64,000 nt of DNA from Phenylobacterium sp. (GTDB lineage: Bacteria; Pseudomonadota; Alphaproteobacteria; Caulobacterales; Caulobacteraceae), in assembly GCF_025351295.1 (NCBI RefSeq), contig NZ_JANXWD010000106.1, forward strand, positions 1 through 64,000. The letters run 5' to 3'. The position numbers and the translations under genes were made by a program. The notes under the pieces are model-generated. The model was given only the letters and a program-made list of their open reading frames with translations. It searched no databases and was not told the DNA's origin. This document shows positions 38,071 through 46,876 of the stretch, piece by piece. Numbering within the stretch: position 1 is the first letter of the stretch; the number at the start of each line of letters is the position of its first letter.

Positions 38071-40115
38071 CAGTTCGGCAACGTATAGGCGACGTATTCG
38101 CCAGAGTAATTGCCGCCACTGATCGCGACGACCAGGTACTGCTTGCCATTCACGGTGTAGGTCATGGGCGACCCCGATTGCGGCGCCGGCATCCAGACCG
38201 CGCCCACCTCCTTGCCGCTGGCCTTGTCGTAGGCCCGCAGCATCGCCCCGCGCGGATGCTCGGCGGTGGTGGTGACGATGCCGTCGCCGGCGACGACCAG
38301 CGACTTGGTCACCAGGGTGCCGATCTGGTAGCCCGACTGGCCGGTGCGCGGAATGGTCAGTCCCTTCAGCGCCGGGTGGTTGCGGATGAAGTCCGGCGTC
38401 TCGCCGGCCGGGATCTGCCAGGCGATATCGCCAGTGTCGAGGTTGATGGCGCTGATCGTCGAATAGGGCGGCTTCAGCAGCGGCAGGCCGTCGACCGTGA
38501 GCCGCGGCCCGCCCCCGCCGCCGCCCGCCGGCGCGACCTTCGGCGGCGGCGGGGCGTCGGCGCCGACCCCGTCGCCGGGCCCACGGATCATGTTCACCGG
38601 CTGGCCGGCCACGCCGATGACGTAGTTCATGTCGGACAGGCCCGGCGGCGGCTTCTGCAGGCCATAGGCGCCGACGCAGGAGTTGCAGGCGTAGAGGTAG
38701 GCCATGTGGGTCTCGGGGTCGAACGACCCGCCCGGCCAGTTGGTGCCGCCCTGCGGCGAATAGGACAGCACCCCCAGCGGCCCCGGCAGGGTGCTGACCA
38801 CCGGCGGGGTATAGACCGGCCCCAGCTTGAAGCTCTTCACCAGCTCCAGCGCCTTGGCGTGAAGTTCGGGTGTGAAGTCGACCAGGTCGTCGGGCGCCAC
38901 GCCGTTGCGGGCATAGGCCTTGGGCTTCGACGGGATCGGCTGGGTAGGCGAATACCATTCGCCGGGGACCTCGCCCTTGGGGACCTTGGTCTCCGGCATC
39001 GGCCAGACCGGCTTGCCGGTGACGCGATCGAACACGTAGAGGAAGCCCTGCTTGGACGGCAGCGCCACCGCCTTCACCGGCTTGCCCGCCACGGTGATGT
39101 CCATCAGCAGCGGGGCCGAGGAGTTGTCGTAGTCCCAGAGCTCGTGGTGGATCAGCTGGAAGTGCCACTTGCGCTGGCCGGTGGTCAGGTCGACCGCCAC
39201 CAGGGTGTCGCCGAACAGGCCGTTGCCCGGCCGGTGACCGCCGTAGAAGTCGCCGGTGGCCGACTCGACCGCCAGGTAGGCCAGGTTCAGCCCCTCATCG
39301 ACCGTGATCTGGGTCCAGACGCCGGTATTGCCGGTGTCCTCCGCCGATCCGTTCAGCCAAGTATCGTAGCCGAACTCGCCCTTCTTCGGGATCGTGTGGA
39401 AGGTCCAAAGCCGCTTGCCGGTGCGCGCGTCATAGGCGCGGATATAGCCCTTGGTGTTGTTGCGCTTGGCCGGGGTGAAACCCTCGCGGAACGCCGCGCC
39501 GACGATGATCGTATTGCCCACGATCGTCGGCGCCGAATGCAGGCCCGCCTCGCCAGAGGTCAAATCGACCTCCTGGTCCCAGTCGGTCTTCAGGTCCACC
39601 TCGCCGGCGGTCCCGAAGGCCGGAACCCGCGCGCCGGTCTTGGCGTCCAGCGCCAGCAGGCGGTAGCCGGTGGTGACGTAGAAGATCCGCTGGTCCTTCC
39701 CGTCGGCCCAATAGCTCACGCCCCGCCCGGAAAGCTGTCGCGGCGAGGCCGCCGCGCGGGCGCCCTCCCGCTCGGAGTGCATCCACATCAGCTCGCCGGT
39801 GACCGCGTCCAGGGCGACCACACCCCGCCGGGAGCCGGCGGTCGCATAGATCACCCCGCCCACTTCCAGCGGTGTGCCCTCCAGCTTGAACTCCGGCCGG
39901 TTGCCGATGGCGTCGGTCTTGAACCGCCAGGCCACCTCCAGCTTGGAGAAATTGCCGGCGTTGATCTGGTCCAGCGGCCGGTAGCGGCTGCCCGCCAGGT
40001 CGGCGGTGTAGGTGGGCCACTCCACATCCTTGGCGGACTGGGCGAGCGCGCTGCCGCTCATCAGCAGCGCGGCAGCCAGGGTTCCGGCGGCGAGCCGGGG
40101 CGCAGAGATCTTCAT
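38070..40115 (-). CDS. PQQ-dependent quinoprotein dehydrogenase (periplasmic)
   Basis: A 681-residue quinoprotein of the PQQ alcohol/glucose dehydrogenase propeller type. A signal peptide (MKISAPRLAAGTLAAALLMS, then GSALAQ) precedes the start of the mature region, VEWPTYTADLAGSRYRPLDQ, which is the glucose-dehydrogenase-like pattern. Repeated WxxxTxxxxx blade motifs follow (LDAVTGELMWMH; YDARTGKRLWTFH; LDTGDIAWQIP) with PLLMDITVAGKPVKAVA, diagnostic of the family. There is no fused cytochrome c; the next gene supplies it. The start at ATG 40115 has GGGGGAA upstream. It is preceded by the Tat-type aldolase gene with a 23-bp gap. Substrate unknown. Confidence 0.93.
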   Translation of the reverse strand: MKISAPRLAAGTLAAALLMSGSALAQSAKDVEWPTYTADLAGSRYRPLDQINAGNFSKLEVAWRFKTDAIGNRPEFKLEGTPLEVGGVIYATAGSRRGVVALDAVTGELMWMHSEREGARAAASPRQLSGRGVSYWADGKDQRIFYVTTGYRLLALDAKTGARVPAFGTAGEVDLKTDWDQEVDLTSGEAGLHSAPTIVGNTIIVGAAFREGFTPAKRNNTKGYIRAYDARTGKRLWTFHTIPKKGEFGYDTWLNGSAEDTGNTGVWTQITVDEGLNLAYLAVESATGDFYGGHRPGNGLFGDTLVAVDLTTGQRKWHFQLIHHELWDYDNSSAPLLMDITVAGKPVKAVALPSKQGFLYVFDRVTGKPVWPMPETKVPKGEVPGEWYSPTQPIPSKPKAYARNGVAPDDLVDFTPELHAKALELVKSFKLGPVYTPPVVSTLPGPLGVLSYSPQGGTNWPGGSFDPETHMAYLYACNSCVGAYGLQKPPPGLSDMNYVIGVAGQPVNMIRGPGDGVGADAPPPPKVAPAGGGGGGPRLTVDGLPLLKPPYSTISAINLDTGDIAWQIPAGETPDFIRNHPALKGLTIPRTGQSGYQIGTLVTKSLVVAGDGIVTTTAEHPRGAMLRAYDKASGKEVGAVWMPAPQSGSPMTYTVNGKQYLVVAISGGNYSGEYVAYTLPN

Positions 40116-40138
40116 TGGCGTTCCCCCAAGGCCTCGGT

Positions 40139-41116
40139 TCAGGCCATGTCCTTCAGCTTGTCGAGGGCGAGCTTGATCGCCGCCTTCTGGTCGCCGCTCA
40201 CGTCCACCAGCGGCGGGCGCGTATAGATTGGCGGCCCGCCCATCTGCAGGCTGAGGCCGTACTTCATGGCCGGCGGCGACCCGCCGAGCCCCCGGACGTC
40301 GCGCTGCGCCATGCGCAGTTTCGCCAGCGCGGGCTGGTAGTCCCGCTTGGCCCGATAGGCCGCGAAGACGTCGGCGCACAGCTTGGTGAACACGTTGCCG
40401 TCCGCCAGGATGGCCCCCATCCCGTGGTCGAAGGCCTGCTCCAGGTTGTTGTTGGTGCCGGTGCGCATGTTGAGCGCGGGAAACGCCTCGACGAAGGCCT
40501 TGTAGCCCTCCGGGCTGCCGCTGGAATCCTTGATCCCCGCCAGGTTGGGATAGTGCGCCAGATTCTTCAGCAGCTCGAGGCTGATCGGCGCCTCGCTGGT
40601 GCCGGGGATATGGTAGAGGTTGATCGGGATCCGAACGGCGTCGAACAGGCCCGAATAGTAGCGCGTCAGCCCCTCGACCGGCGGGTCGTTGAAGTAGAAC
40701 GGCGGGATCACCAGCAGGCCGTCGGCGCCGTGGTCCTGCGCGTGCCGCGCCAGGTCGATGGTCTCCGGCAGGTTGGGCGTGCCGGGCCCGACGATGACGT
40801 TCAGGCCGACCTTGTTCTTCAGCGCCGTCTCGGCGACCAGCTTGCGCTCCGCCACCGAGAAGTGCGGGAACTCGCCAGAGGTCCCCAGCACCACCACGCC
40901 GTCAGCGCCGCAGTGCTTGAACCAGGCCAGGATGTCCTTCATCGCGCCCGGATCGAACCGGCCGGCCCTGTCGCACGGCGTCACCGTCGCCGCCCAGAAC
41001 AGCGTCTTCACCGGACTGCCCAGCATGGGCGCCGCGCCGGCCGGCGCCACACCAGCCGCCAGCGCCACCGCCGCAACGCCGGCCAGCCCCAAGGCCTCTC
41101 TACGGGTCGCGTCCAT
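40139..41116 (-). CDS. Tat-exported dihydrodipicolinate synthase family aldolase
   Basis: A 325-residue DapA-family (class I aldolase/lyase) protein. The start MDATRREALGLAGVAAVALA has a twin-Arg motif plus hydrophobic region ending AGAAP, so Tat export is predicted. The catalytic features are present: GTSGEF at 78-83, Tyr168 in INLYHIPGT, and the Schiff-base Lys196 in LAGIKDSSG. ATG 41116 has GGAGG 5 bp upstream. It leads an operon with the PQQ dehydrogenase and cytochrome-NHL genes, so it probably acts on a keto-acid in the same periplasmic pathway rather than in lysine synthesis. Confidence 0.9.
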   Translation of the reverse strand: MDATRREALGLAGVAAVALAAGVAPAGAAPMLGSPVKTLFWAATVTPCDRAGRFDPGAMKDILAWFKHCGADGVVVLGTSGEFPHFSVAERKLVAETALKNKVGLNVIVGPGTPNLPETIDLARHAQDHGADGLLVIPPFYFNDPPVEGLTRYYSGLFDAVRIPINLYHIPGTSEAPISLELLKNLAHYPNLAGIKDSSGSPEGYKAFVEAFPALNMRTGTNNNLEQAFDHGMGAILADGNVFTKLCADVFAAYRAKRDYQPALAKLRMAQRDVRGLGGSPPAMKYGLSLQMGGPPIYTRPPLVDVSGDQKAAIKLALDKLKDMA

Positions 41117-41265
41117 GCTGTCCTCCAGATCGCGTCTTCTTATCCCCCCACTCTCGCCCAACAGGCGCGCGGCGCAATGGGAAAAGCCACGGCGGATCCT
41201 CACCCCCTCGACCTGCGCCGACCTATATGCTCCCTCTTGGCCGCCCTTCCGCGCCGGAGCCGCCC

Positions 41266-42204
41266 TTGGCCGATCTCGCCGTCTTCTACGAACATCCGCA
41301 GTGGTTCGAGCCACTGTTCGCCGCCCTGGACCGGCATGGCGTCGCCTGGACCCCGATCCGGATCCAGGACCACACCTTCGACCCGGCCGACCCGCGGCCG
41401 CCCGCGCCGGTGATCCTCAACCGCCTGGCGATGTCCTCCTTCCTGCGCCAGGAGGAGCACGCCCTGTTCTATTCGACGGCCGTCCTCGGCCATTGGGAGA
41501 CGGTGGGCGCGCGGGTGATCAACGGCGCCGGCGCGCTCGCCTACGACACCAACAAGGCCCGCCAGCTCGGCCTGTTCGCGGCCGCCGGCCTGGACATCCC
41601 GAACACCCGCGTCGCCCACCGCCGCGCCGACGTGCCGCGCCTCGCCGCCGAGGTGGGCTATCCGGTGATGGTGAAGGTCAACGTCGGCGGCTCCGGCGCC
41701 GGCATGATCCGTTACGACAGCGCCGAGGACCTGGCGGCCGCGGTCGCCGACGGCCTGACGCCGGTGGGCGTCGACGGCGTAGCCCTGGTGCAGGAATACG
41801 TCCCGGCCCGCGACGCCCGGGTGATCCGCTGCGAGGTGCTGGACGGCAAGCTGCTCTATGCGCTGGCCCTGGACGGCGCCGGCTCGACCTTCGACCTCTG
41901 CCCGGCCGACGTCTGCATGGTCGACAAGCCCACCATCACGATCAGCGCCTTCACCCCGCCGCCAGCGATGACCTCCGCGGTGGAGCGGATCGCGGCCCTG
42001 AGCGGCCTCGACGTGGGCGGCATCGAGTACATGATCGACGACCGCGACGGACGGGCGAAGTTCTACGACCTCAACGCGCTCTCCAACTTCGTCGCCAGGC
42101 CGCTGGAGGTGCTGGGCTGGGACCCGCACGACAAGCTGGTCGACTATCTCAAGCGCGAGATCGGCGCGCGCCCCCAAACCTCGAACTCCGAGGTGGCGGC
42201 GTGA
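41266..42204 (+). CDS. ATP-grasp ligase (RimK-like)
   Basis: A 312-residue ATP-grasp enzyme if it starts at TTG 41266 (GGAG 6 bp upstream, giving a start reading MADLAVFYEHPQWFE). An in-frame ATG at 41227 would add 13 residues but has no ribosome-binding site. Features: AYDTNKARQLGLFAAAGLDI (central domain entry), VGYPVMVKVNVGGSGAGMIRY (ATP-binding Lys and glycine loop), VALVQEYVP (hinge), and GGIEYMIDDRDGRAKFYDLN (acidic metal ligands near the C-terminus). It makes a carboxylate-amine bond in the RimK/peptide-ligase manner. Its stop overlaps the GTG of the monooxygenase gene by 4 bp, so the two are translationally coupled. Confidence 0.9.
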   Translation: MADLAVFYEHPQWFEPLFAALDRHGVAWTPIRIQDHTFDPADPRPPAPVILNRLAMSSFLRQEEHALFYSTAVLGHWETVGARVINGAGALAYDTNKARQLGLFAAAGLDIPNTRVAHRRADVPRLAAEVGYPVMVKVNVGGSGAGMIRYDSAEDLAAAVADGLTPVGVDGVALVQEYVPARDARVIRCEVLDGKLLYALALDGAGSTFDLCPADVCMVDKPTITISAFTPPPAMTSAVERIAALSGLDVGGIEYMIDDRDGRAKFYDLNALSNFVARPLEVLGWDPHDKLVDYLKREIGARPQTSNSEVAA

Positions 42205-43214
42205 GGTACGGCTTCTGGACCCCGGTGTTCGGCGGCTGGCTGCGCAACATCCCCGACGAGGGCATGGCCGCCACCTGGGCCTACACCAAGCGCCTCTGCC
42301 AGCGGGCCGAGCAGATCGGCTATGACCTGACCTTGGTCGCCGAGCTGAACCTCAACGACATCAAGGGGACCGACCAGCCGGCCCTGGACGCCTGGTCCAC
42401 CGCCGCGGCCCTGGCGGCGGTCACCGAGACGCTGGAACTGATGGTCGCGGTCCGCCCCAACTTCCACCATCCCGCCTTGCTGGCCAAGCAGGCCGCCAAC
42501 ATCGACCGGATCAGCGGCGGCCGCCTGGCGCTCAACGTGGTCTCGTCGTGGTGGGCGGAGGAGGCTGAGAGCTACGGCCTGCAGTTCGACCAGCACGACG
42601 ACCGCTATGGCCGCACCGCCGAGTGGCTGGACGTCGTCGACGGCCTCTGGCGCGAGCCGAAACTGACCTATGCGGGGACGCGCTACCAGCTGCACGACGC
42701 CATCTGCGAACCCAAGCCGGTGCGCAAGCCGGTGATCTACGCCGGCGGCGAGTCAGAGGCGGCCAAGACCATGATCGCGGCCCAGTGCGACGCCTATGTC
42801 ATGCACGGTGACGAGGCCCCGGTGATCGCTGAGAAGATCGCCGACATGAAGGCCCGCCGCGCGGCGACCGGCAGGCCGCCCATGACCTTCGGCATGGCCG
42901 CCTACGCCATCGTCCGCGACACCGAGGAAGAGGCCCGCGCCGAGGTGGCCCGCATCACCACCCTGGACCCCGCCGCGCCAGGCTTCGCCAACTTTGACCA
43001 ATGGCTCTCCGGCACCCAGCTGGAACGCGAGTTGAAGCTGCAGGAATATTCCGTCTCCAACCGCGGCCTGCGCCCCAACCTGGTCGGCACGCCCGCCCAG
43101 GTCCGCGAGCGCATCGCCGCCTACGAAGCCGCCGGCCTGGACCTGCTGCTGCTGCAGATGAGCCCGCAGTACGAGGAGATGGAGCGCTTCGCCGCGCAGG
43201 TGATCGCGGGCTAG
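42201..43214 (+). CDS. LLM-class flavin-dependent monooxygenase
   Basis: A 337-residue bacterial luciferase-like monooxygenase starting at GTG 42201 (MRYGFWTPVFGGWLRN), which overlaps the ATP-grasp stop in a GTGA. Family hallmarks: WAYTKRLCQRAEQIGYDLTL, ELMVAVRPNFHHPALLAKQA, SGGRLALNVVSSWW (near-diagnostic of the SsuD-type subgroup), and AEWLDVVDGLWREP. These enzymes use reduced flavin and O2 and need a separate reductase. Substrate unknown; coupling to an ATP-grasp ligase suggests it acts on a small amide or amino-acid derivative (inference). The open frame before 42201 is a shadow. Confidence 0.92.
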   Translation: MRYGFWTPVFGGWLRNIPDEGMAATWAYTKRLCQRAEQIGYDLTLVAELNLNDIKGTDQPALDAWSTAAALAAVTETLELMVAVRPNFHHPALLAKQAANIDRISGGRLALNVVSSWWAEEAESYGLQFDQHDDRYGRTAEWLDVVDGLWREPKLTYAGTRYQLHDAICEPKPVRKPVIYAGGESEAAKTMIAAQCDAYVMHGDEAPVIAEKIADMKARRAATGRPPMTFGMAAYAIVRDTEEEARAEVARITTLDPAAPGFANFDQWLSGTQLERELKLQEYSVSNRGLRPNLVGTPAQVRERIAAYEAAGLDLLLLQMSPQYEEMERFAAQVIAG

Positions 43215-43238
43215 GAGCCACTCATCTCTTCCACTCTT

Positions 43239-43287
43239 CCCCTTGATCGTCATCCCCGGCACAAGGCCGGGGATGACGATCAAGGGG
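43239..43287. terminator. Perfect 22-bp palindrome, bidirectional terminator/REP-like
   Basis: Arms 43239-43260 and 43266-43287 are perfectly complementary (22 bp) around a 5-base loop, acaag. It lies between the convergent monooxygenase and glutaminase genes. It shares the cgtcatccccggc core with a degenerate copy at 23069. There is no clear T-run, so it is a hairpin or REP-type terminator rather than a classic one. Confidence 0.75.
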
Positions 43288-43303
43288 TTGGGATGAGCGG
43301 CCC

Positions 43304-44236
43304 TTAAAACACCGACCACCCCATCTTCGTCGCCAGGCTCTCCAGGGCCATGGCGCCCACGTGGGAAGTGCCGGCCTCGTTGAGGCCGGGGGACCAGACG
43401 GCGATGGCGGCCTTGCCGGGGACGATGGTCAGGATGCCACCGCCCACGCCGCTCTTGCCGGGCAGACCGACCTGGAAGGCGAACTCGCCCGAGGCGTCAT
43501 AGTGGCCGCAGGTCATCATCACCGCATTGATCCGCCGGGTCCGATTGGCGGTGGTGACCTGGACCTTGGTCAGCGGGTCGACGCCGCGGTTGGCCAGGAA
43601 CAGACCGGCGCGGGCCAGCTGGCGGCAGCTGATCCGCATGGAGCACTGATGGAAATAAGTCTGCAGCGTGTCTTCGACCGGGCTCTTCAGGTTGTCGAAG
43701 CCGCGCATGAAATTGGCCAGGCTGTAGTTGCGGAAGCCGGTGGCGGCCTCCGACGTGGCCACCTCCTTGTCGATGTCGATGGCGTCGGTGTCGGCCAGGC
43801 CGCGCATCGTGTCGCGGATGTCGGCGATCACCGCACCGGGCTCGCGGCCGGCCATCAGGGCGTCTGTGACCACGATGGCGCCGGCGTTGATGAAGGGATT
43901 GCGCGGCACGCCCTTCTCGTTCTCCAGCTGGACGATGGAGTTGAAGCGCGATCCGGACGGCTCGCGCCCGACCCGCTTCCACAGCTCCGCGCCCAGCCGC
44001 TCCAGCGCCATGGTCAGGGTGAACACCTTGGAGATGCTCTGGATCGAGAACGGCATCCAGGCGTCGCCGAACTCGGCGGTCTCGCCCTCGCAGGTGATCA
44101 CCGCCAGGCCGAAGCGGCGGCCGTCCACCCGGGCCAACGCCGGGATGTAATCGGCGACATGGCCGCCGCCCAGATGCGGCTGCATCTCCTTGCCGACGGT
44201 GGCGACGACGGCGGCGAGGTTCGGGATCGGGCTCAT
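43304..44236 (-). CDS. glsA: Glutaminase
   Basis: A 310-residue serine-dependent glutaminase (glutamine to glutamate + NH3) of the GlsA/YneH type. The start [18 protein letters not shown] is usual. The catalytic SxxK is S67-I-S-K70 in [10 protein letters not shown]. Other family motifs: [48 protein letters not shown] and [20 protein letters not shown]. Length matches the family. It is followed 11 bp downstream in reading direction from the PLP decarboxylase gene, so it may be part of that operon. Whether it supplies ammonia or glutamate to the decarboxylase step is unknown. Confidence 0.96.
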   Translation of the reverse strand: MSPIPNLAAVVATVGKEMQPHLGGGHVADYIPALARVDGRRFGLAVITCEGETAEFGDAWMPFSIQSISKVFTLTMALERLGAELWKRVGREPSGSRFNSIVQLENEKGVPRNPFINAGAIVVTDALMAGREPGAVIADIRDTMRGLADTDAIDIDKEVATSEAATGFRNYSLANFMRGFDNLKSPVEDTLQTYFHQCSMRISCRQLARAGLFLANRGVDPLTKVQVTTANRTRRINAVMMTCGHYDASGEFAFQVGLPGKSGVGGGILTIVPGKAAIAVWSPGLNEAGTSHVGAMALESLATKMGWSVF

Positions 44237-44247
44237 GGCGGTCCTGA

Positions 44248-45477
44248 CTACAGCAGGATTTCCGTGAAGTCGCCGCGCATGCAGTGGTTGGAACTCATCG
44301 AGGCCCCGTAGCCGCCAGTGTTCAGGAAGGCGATGCGGTCGCCCTCGGCCAGGGGCGGCATGGGCTTGGCCGCGGCCCAGATGTCGAGCGCCTCGTTGAT
44401 GTTGCCGGCCAGGGTCACCGGCCGCCACGCCGTCGGGTCCAGGCCGCGCGGGACGCAGGCGACGGCCTCGGACGGGCGGTCGTAGTAGGCCGGCTCGGGG
44501 GCCAGGTTGAAACCGCCGTCGACGCTGGCGAAGGCCACGTCGCGCTTCACCTCCACGTCGGTCACCGACAGCGCCAGCAGGCCGGCGTCCTTGACGATGT
44601 AGTCGCCCGGCTCGACCGCCAGCGTGACGTCCCGACCGGCGAACAGCCGCTGCAGAACCGCCGCCCAGCGGGCAAGGTCCAGGGGCGCATCCCCATCCTG
44701 GCAGGGCACGCCCAGGCCGCCGCCGATGTTGACGGTGGTCACCTCCGGCGCGTCGTCGAGGAAGGCCAGGCCGGCGCCGACCGCCTCGGCCCAGCGGTCG
44801 AGCTGGGCGGAGAGGTAGCCGCAGCCGACGTGGAAATGCAGGGTGCGGATCGTCAGGCCGTAAGCCCGCGCCGTGGCCAGCGCCTCGGGCCACTGCTCGC
44901 GGTAGATCCCGAACTTGGTGGCCTCGTCGCCGGCGTAGGTCAGCCGCGGGCTGTCGCCATAGCCCACGCCACGTCCTGGATTGACCCGCACCCCGATGGC
45001 CCGGCCCGGCGCGCGCTCGCCGATCCGTCGGATCATGCCGACGGTGTCGCAGTTGATCGTCAGGTCCGCGTGGGCCAGCAGCCGGTCGAGGTCGCGGTTG
45101 GCCACCCCGGCGCCAGTGAAGCTGATGTCCTTGGCCGCAAAGCCGCAGGCCAGGGCCAGGTCCAGCTCGTTCGGCGAACAGATGTCGGCGCCGCACTGCC
45201 CCCAGCCGGCCATCGCGGTCAGCAGCGGCGCGAACCGGTTGGCCTTGATGGCGTAGTAGACCCGCGTGCGCGAACCGGTCCGCGCCAGGCCCTCGCGCAG
45301 CCGCGCCAGGTTCGCGGCCACGCGCGCGGCGCTGTAGAGGTAGAGCGGTCCCGGCGCGGCCTCGGCGGCGGCGGCGACGTCCCGCCCGGCGAAGCGCAGT
45401 CGGCCGTCCACGTAGCCCAGATCCTCGCGCGCCCACCAGAAGGCGGGCGCCGGCGTCGCGACACCGGCCACGCTCAT
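44248..45477 (-). CDS. Type III PLP decarboxylase (diaminopimelate/ornithine decarboxylase-like)
   Basis: A 409-residue fold-type III PLP enzyme. PLP Lys78 is in [10 protein letters not shown], the HVGCGY motif and the [11 protein letters not shown] segment are phosphate-binding parts, and [10 protein letters not shown] near the end carries the conserved catalytic Cys region. The N-terminal 15 residues ([15 protein letters not shown]) precede a normal barrel. Motifs are close to LysA/ornithine decarboxylases but do not fix the substrate. The ATG at 45477 overlaps the SET-domain gene stop by 4 bp, so the pair is coupled. It could be a carboxynorspermidine- or diaminopimelate-type decarboxylase. 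Confidence 0.88.
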   Translation of the reverse strand: MSVAGVATPAPAFWWAREDLGYVDGRLRFAGRDVAAAAEAAPGPLYLYSAARVAANLARLREGLARTGSRTRVYYAIKANRFAPLLTAMAGWGQCGADICSPNELDLALACGFAAKDISFTGAGVANRDLDRLLAHADLTINCDTVGMIRRIGERAPGRAIGVRVNPGRGVGYGDSPRLTYAGDEATKFGIYREQWPEALATARAYGLTIRTLHFHVGCGYLSAQLDRWAEAVGAGLAFLDDAPEVTTVNIGGGLGVPCQDGDAPLDLARWAAVLQRLFAGRDVTLAVEPGDYIVKDAGLLALSVTDVEVKRDVAFASVDGGFNLAPEPAYYDRPSEAVACVPRGLDPTAWRPVTLAGNINEALDIWAAAKPMPPLAEGDRIAFLNTGGYGASMSSNHCMRGDFTEILL

Positions 45478-45941
45478 GTCGGCGGCAGGCCCGCCAGATA
45501 GGCCTGCCCCTCGGCGTTCGGTCCCTCGAGCCGCCCGGTGATCCAGTGGCGGCACGCCGCCGCGCCGCAGTGGCAGGCGAACTGGCGGAACAGCACGTCC
45601 TCGCTGGCGGCATAGTCGATGGTCAGCAGGTCGCCGGCCGCAGTGTCGCGCAGCGCCACCAGCTCGAACCGCCCCATGTCCAGCCGGCAGTCCGGATCGC
45701 AGCTGTGCGACAGGAAGCCGATGAACCGGGTCTCAGCGATATGCTGGCCGTCGGGCATCTGCAGGGTGTGCTGCTTCAGCTCCGGTCCGATCACCCCGGT
45801 GAAGCGGTGCGCCACCTCGCCCGCCGCGCGAGCGGTCAGGGTGCGGACGCCCAGGCCATAGGGCCCGTCGGTCTGGCAGATCTCCAGCGCGCCATCTTCG
45901 TCCACGACCTCGATGAATCCTTTTGGCGTGATGGACGACAT
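45474..45941 (-). CDS. SET-domain protein (putative lysine methyltransferase)
   Basis: A 155-residue stand-alone SET domain. Features: [18 protein letters not shown] (NHxCxPN-like motif at 77-84), GDLLTIDY at 103-110 (catalytic Tyr110 candidate), and a post-SET zinc-like [10 protein letters not shown] at 123-132. The first 40 residues give the GLGVRTL start of the AdoMet site. ATG 45941 is chosen because upstream reading is Pro/Arg-rich with no support. It is translationally coupled to the PLP decarboxylase gene. Its substrate is unknown; it may modify the decarboxylase or another protein. Confidence 0.85.
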   Translation of the reverse strand: MSSITPKGFIEVVDEDGALEICQTDGPYGLGVRTLTARAAGEVAHRFTGVIGPELKQHTLQMPDGQHIAETRFIGFLSHSCDPDCRLDMGRFELVALRDTAAGDLLTIDYAASEDVLFRQFACHCGAAACRHWITGRLEGPNAEGQAYLAGLPPT

Positions 45942-45990
45942 GTCCGGCCCTTCCCCACTCTGCAACCCAGGATGGCCCATCGACCGTCCG

Positions 45991-46422
45991 TCAGGAAGGC
46001 GACGCTGACGAATAGGCCTTGGAAAACCGTAAATGGTTGTGCCCGGCCCGCCGGTCATAGTCGACGGCGTCCATCAGCTTGCGGACCAGATGGATGCCGA
46101 GGCCGCCGATGGCGCGCGCCTCCATGGGCAGGGCGGTGTCCGGCGCGGGCTGGTCGATCGGATTGAAGGCCACGCCGTCGTCGACCACCTGCACCGCCAC
46201 CCGCCCCTCGCCGACCCGCAGGGTTACGCGCACCATCGGCGTCGCGCCGGCCTCTCCGCCATGGTCGAGCGCGTTGCTGATCACCTCGTCCAGCGCGATC
46301 AGCACCGGCGCGATGACCGAATCGGGCGCCTCGGACGCGGCGAGCTCAGCCTCGATGGCGTCGAGCAGGGCGGGGAACCCTGTCCTGCCGTCCGAGAGCG
46401 TATGGGAGAAGTCGCGATCCAT
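45991..46422 (-). CDS. RsbW-like anti-sigma/serine kinase
   Basis: A 143-residue HATPase of the RsbW/SpoIIAB type. The N-box is LDEVISNALDHGG (Asn50, His54), G1 is VDDGVAFNP and G2 is GGLGIHLVR. ATG 46422 is chosen; a GTG at 46458 would add 12 residues. It should phosphorylate the STAS protein encoded divergently 121 bp away and may sequester a sigma factor or other regulator. No sigma gene is nearby. Confidence 0.9.
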   Translation of the reverse strand: MDRDFSHTLSDGRTGFPALLDAIEAELAASEAPDSVIAPVLIALDEVISNALDHGGEAGATPMVRVTLRVGEGRVAVQVVDDGVAFNPIDQPAPDTALPMEARAIGGLGIHLVRKLMDAVDYDRRAGHNHLRFSKAYSSASPS

Positions 46423-46543
46423 ACCGCCCGCCTGCCACGGGACCTTGCGGGAACTCACCGCGCCAGCTTAGTCACGTGGAAATATATCTCAATGTCCCCG
46501 CGGGGATCGGCGATACTGACCCGGTCAGGGACGAGGCGCGCAG

Positions 46544-46876
46544 ATGGACATCCGGGAAGAGAGCGTCGGCGGGGTGCAGGTGGTGACCGCGTCCGGCCGG
46601 CTGGACAGCGGTTCGGCCGGCGCGCTGGAGGCCGTGCTGCCGGCCCGCATCCAGGCGCACGACAAGGTGGTGCTGGACCTGGCGGGCATGGCCTATGTCA
46701 GTTCCGCGGGCCTCAGGGTCCTGCTGATCGGCGCCAAGGCGGCCCGCGCCAACGGCCACAAGCTGGTGCTGGCGGGTCTGGCGCCGTCGGTGCGGGAGGT
46801 GTTCGACATCTCGGGCTTCACCAGCATCTTCGCCATCGAGCCGGACGTGGCCTCAGCCCTGGCCGCGCTCGGCTGA
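46544..46876 (+). CDS. STAS-domain anti-anti-sigma factor
   Basis: A 110-residue STAS protein (SpoIIAA/RsbV type). VVTASGRLDSGSAGALEAVL, then VVLDLAGMAYVSSAGLRVLL, place the regulatory phosphorylatable Ser at Ser54 by alignment with SpoIIAA Ser58. Its last 24 bases overlap the convergent HAMP-sensor gene. It is the likely link between the RsbW-like kinase and the SpoIIE phosphatase further downstream. Confidence 0.93.
   Translation: MDIREESVGGVQVVTASGRLDSGSAGALEAVLPARIQAHDKVVLDLAGMAYVSSAGLRVLLIGAKAARANGHKLVLAGLAPSVREVFDISGFTSIFAIEPDVASALAALG

Noticed and set aside
40758-42200. Upstream extension of the monooxygenase reading frame
   Set aside because: It overlaps the aldolase and ATP-grasp genes in the wrong frame; the homologous start reads MRYGFW at GTG 42201.
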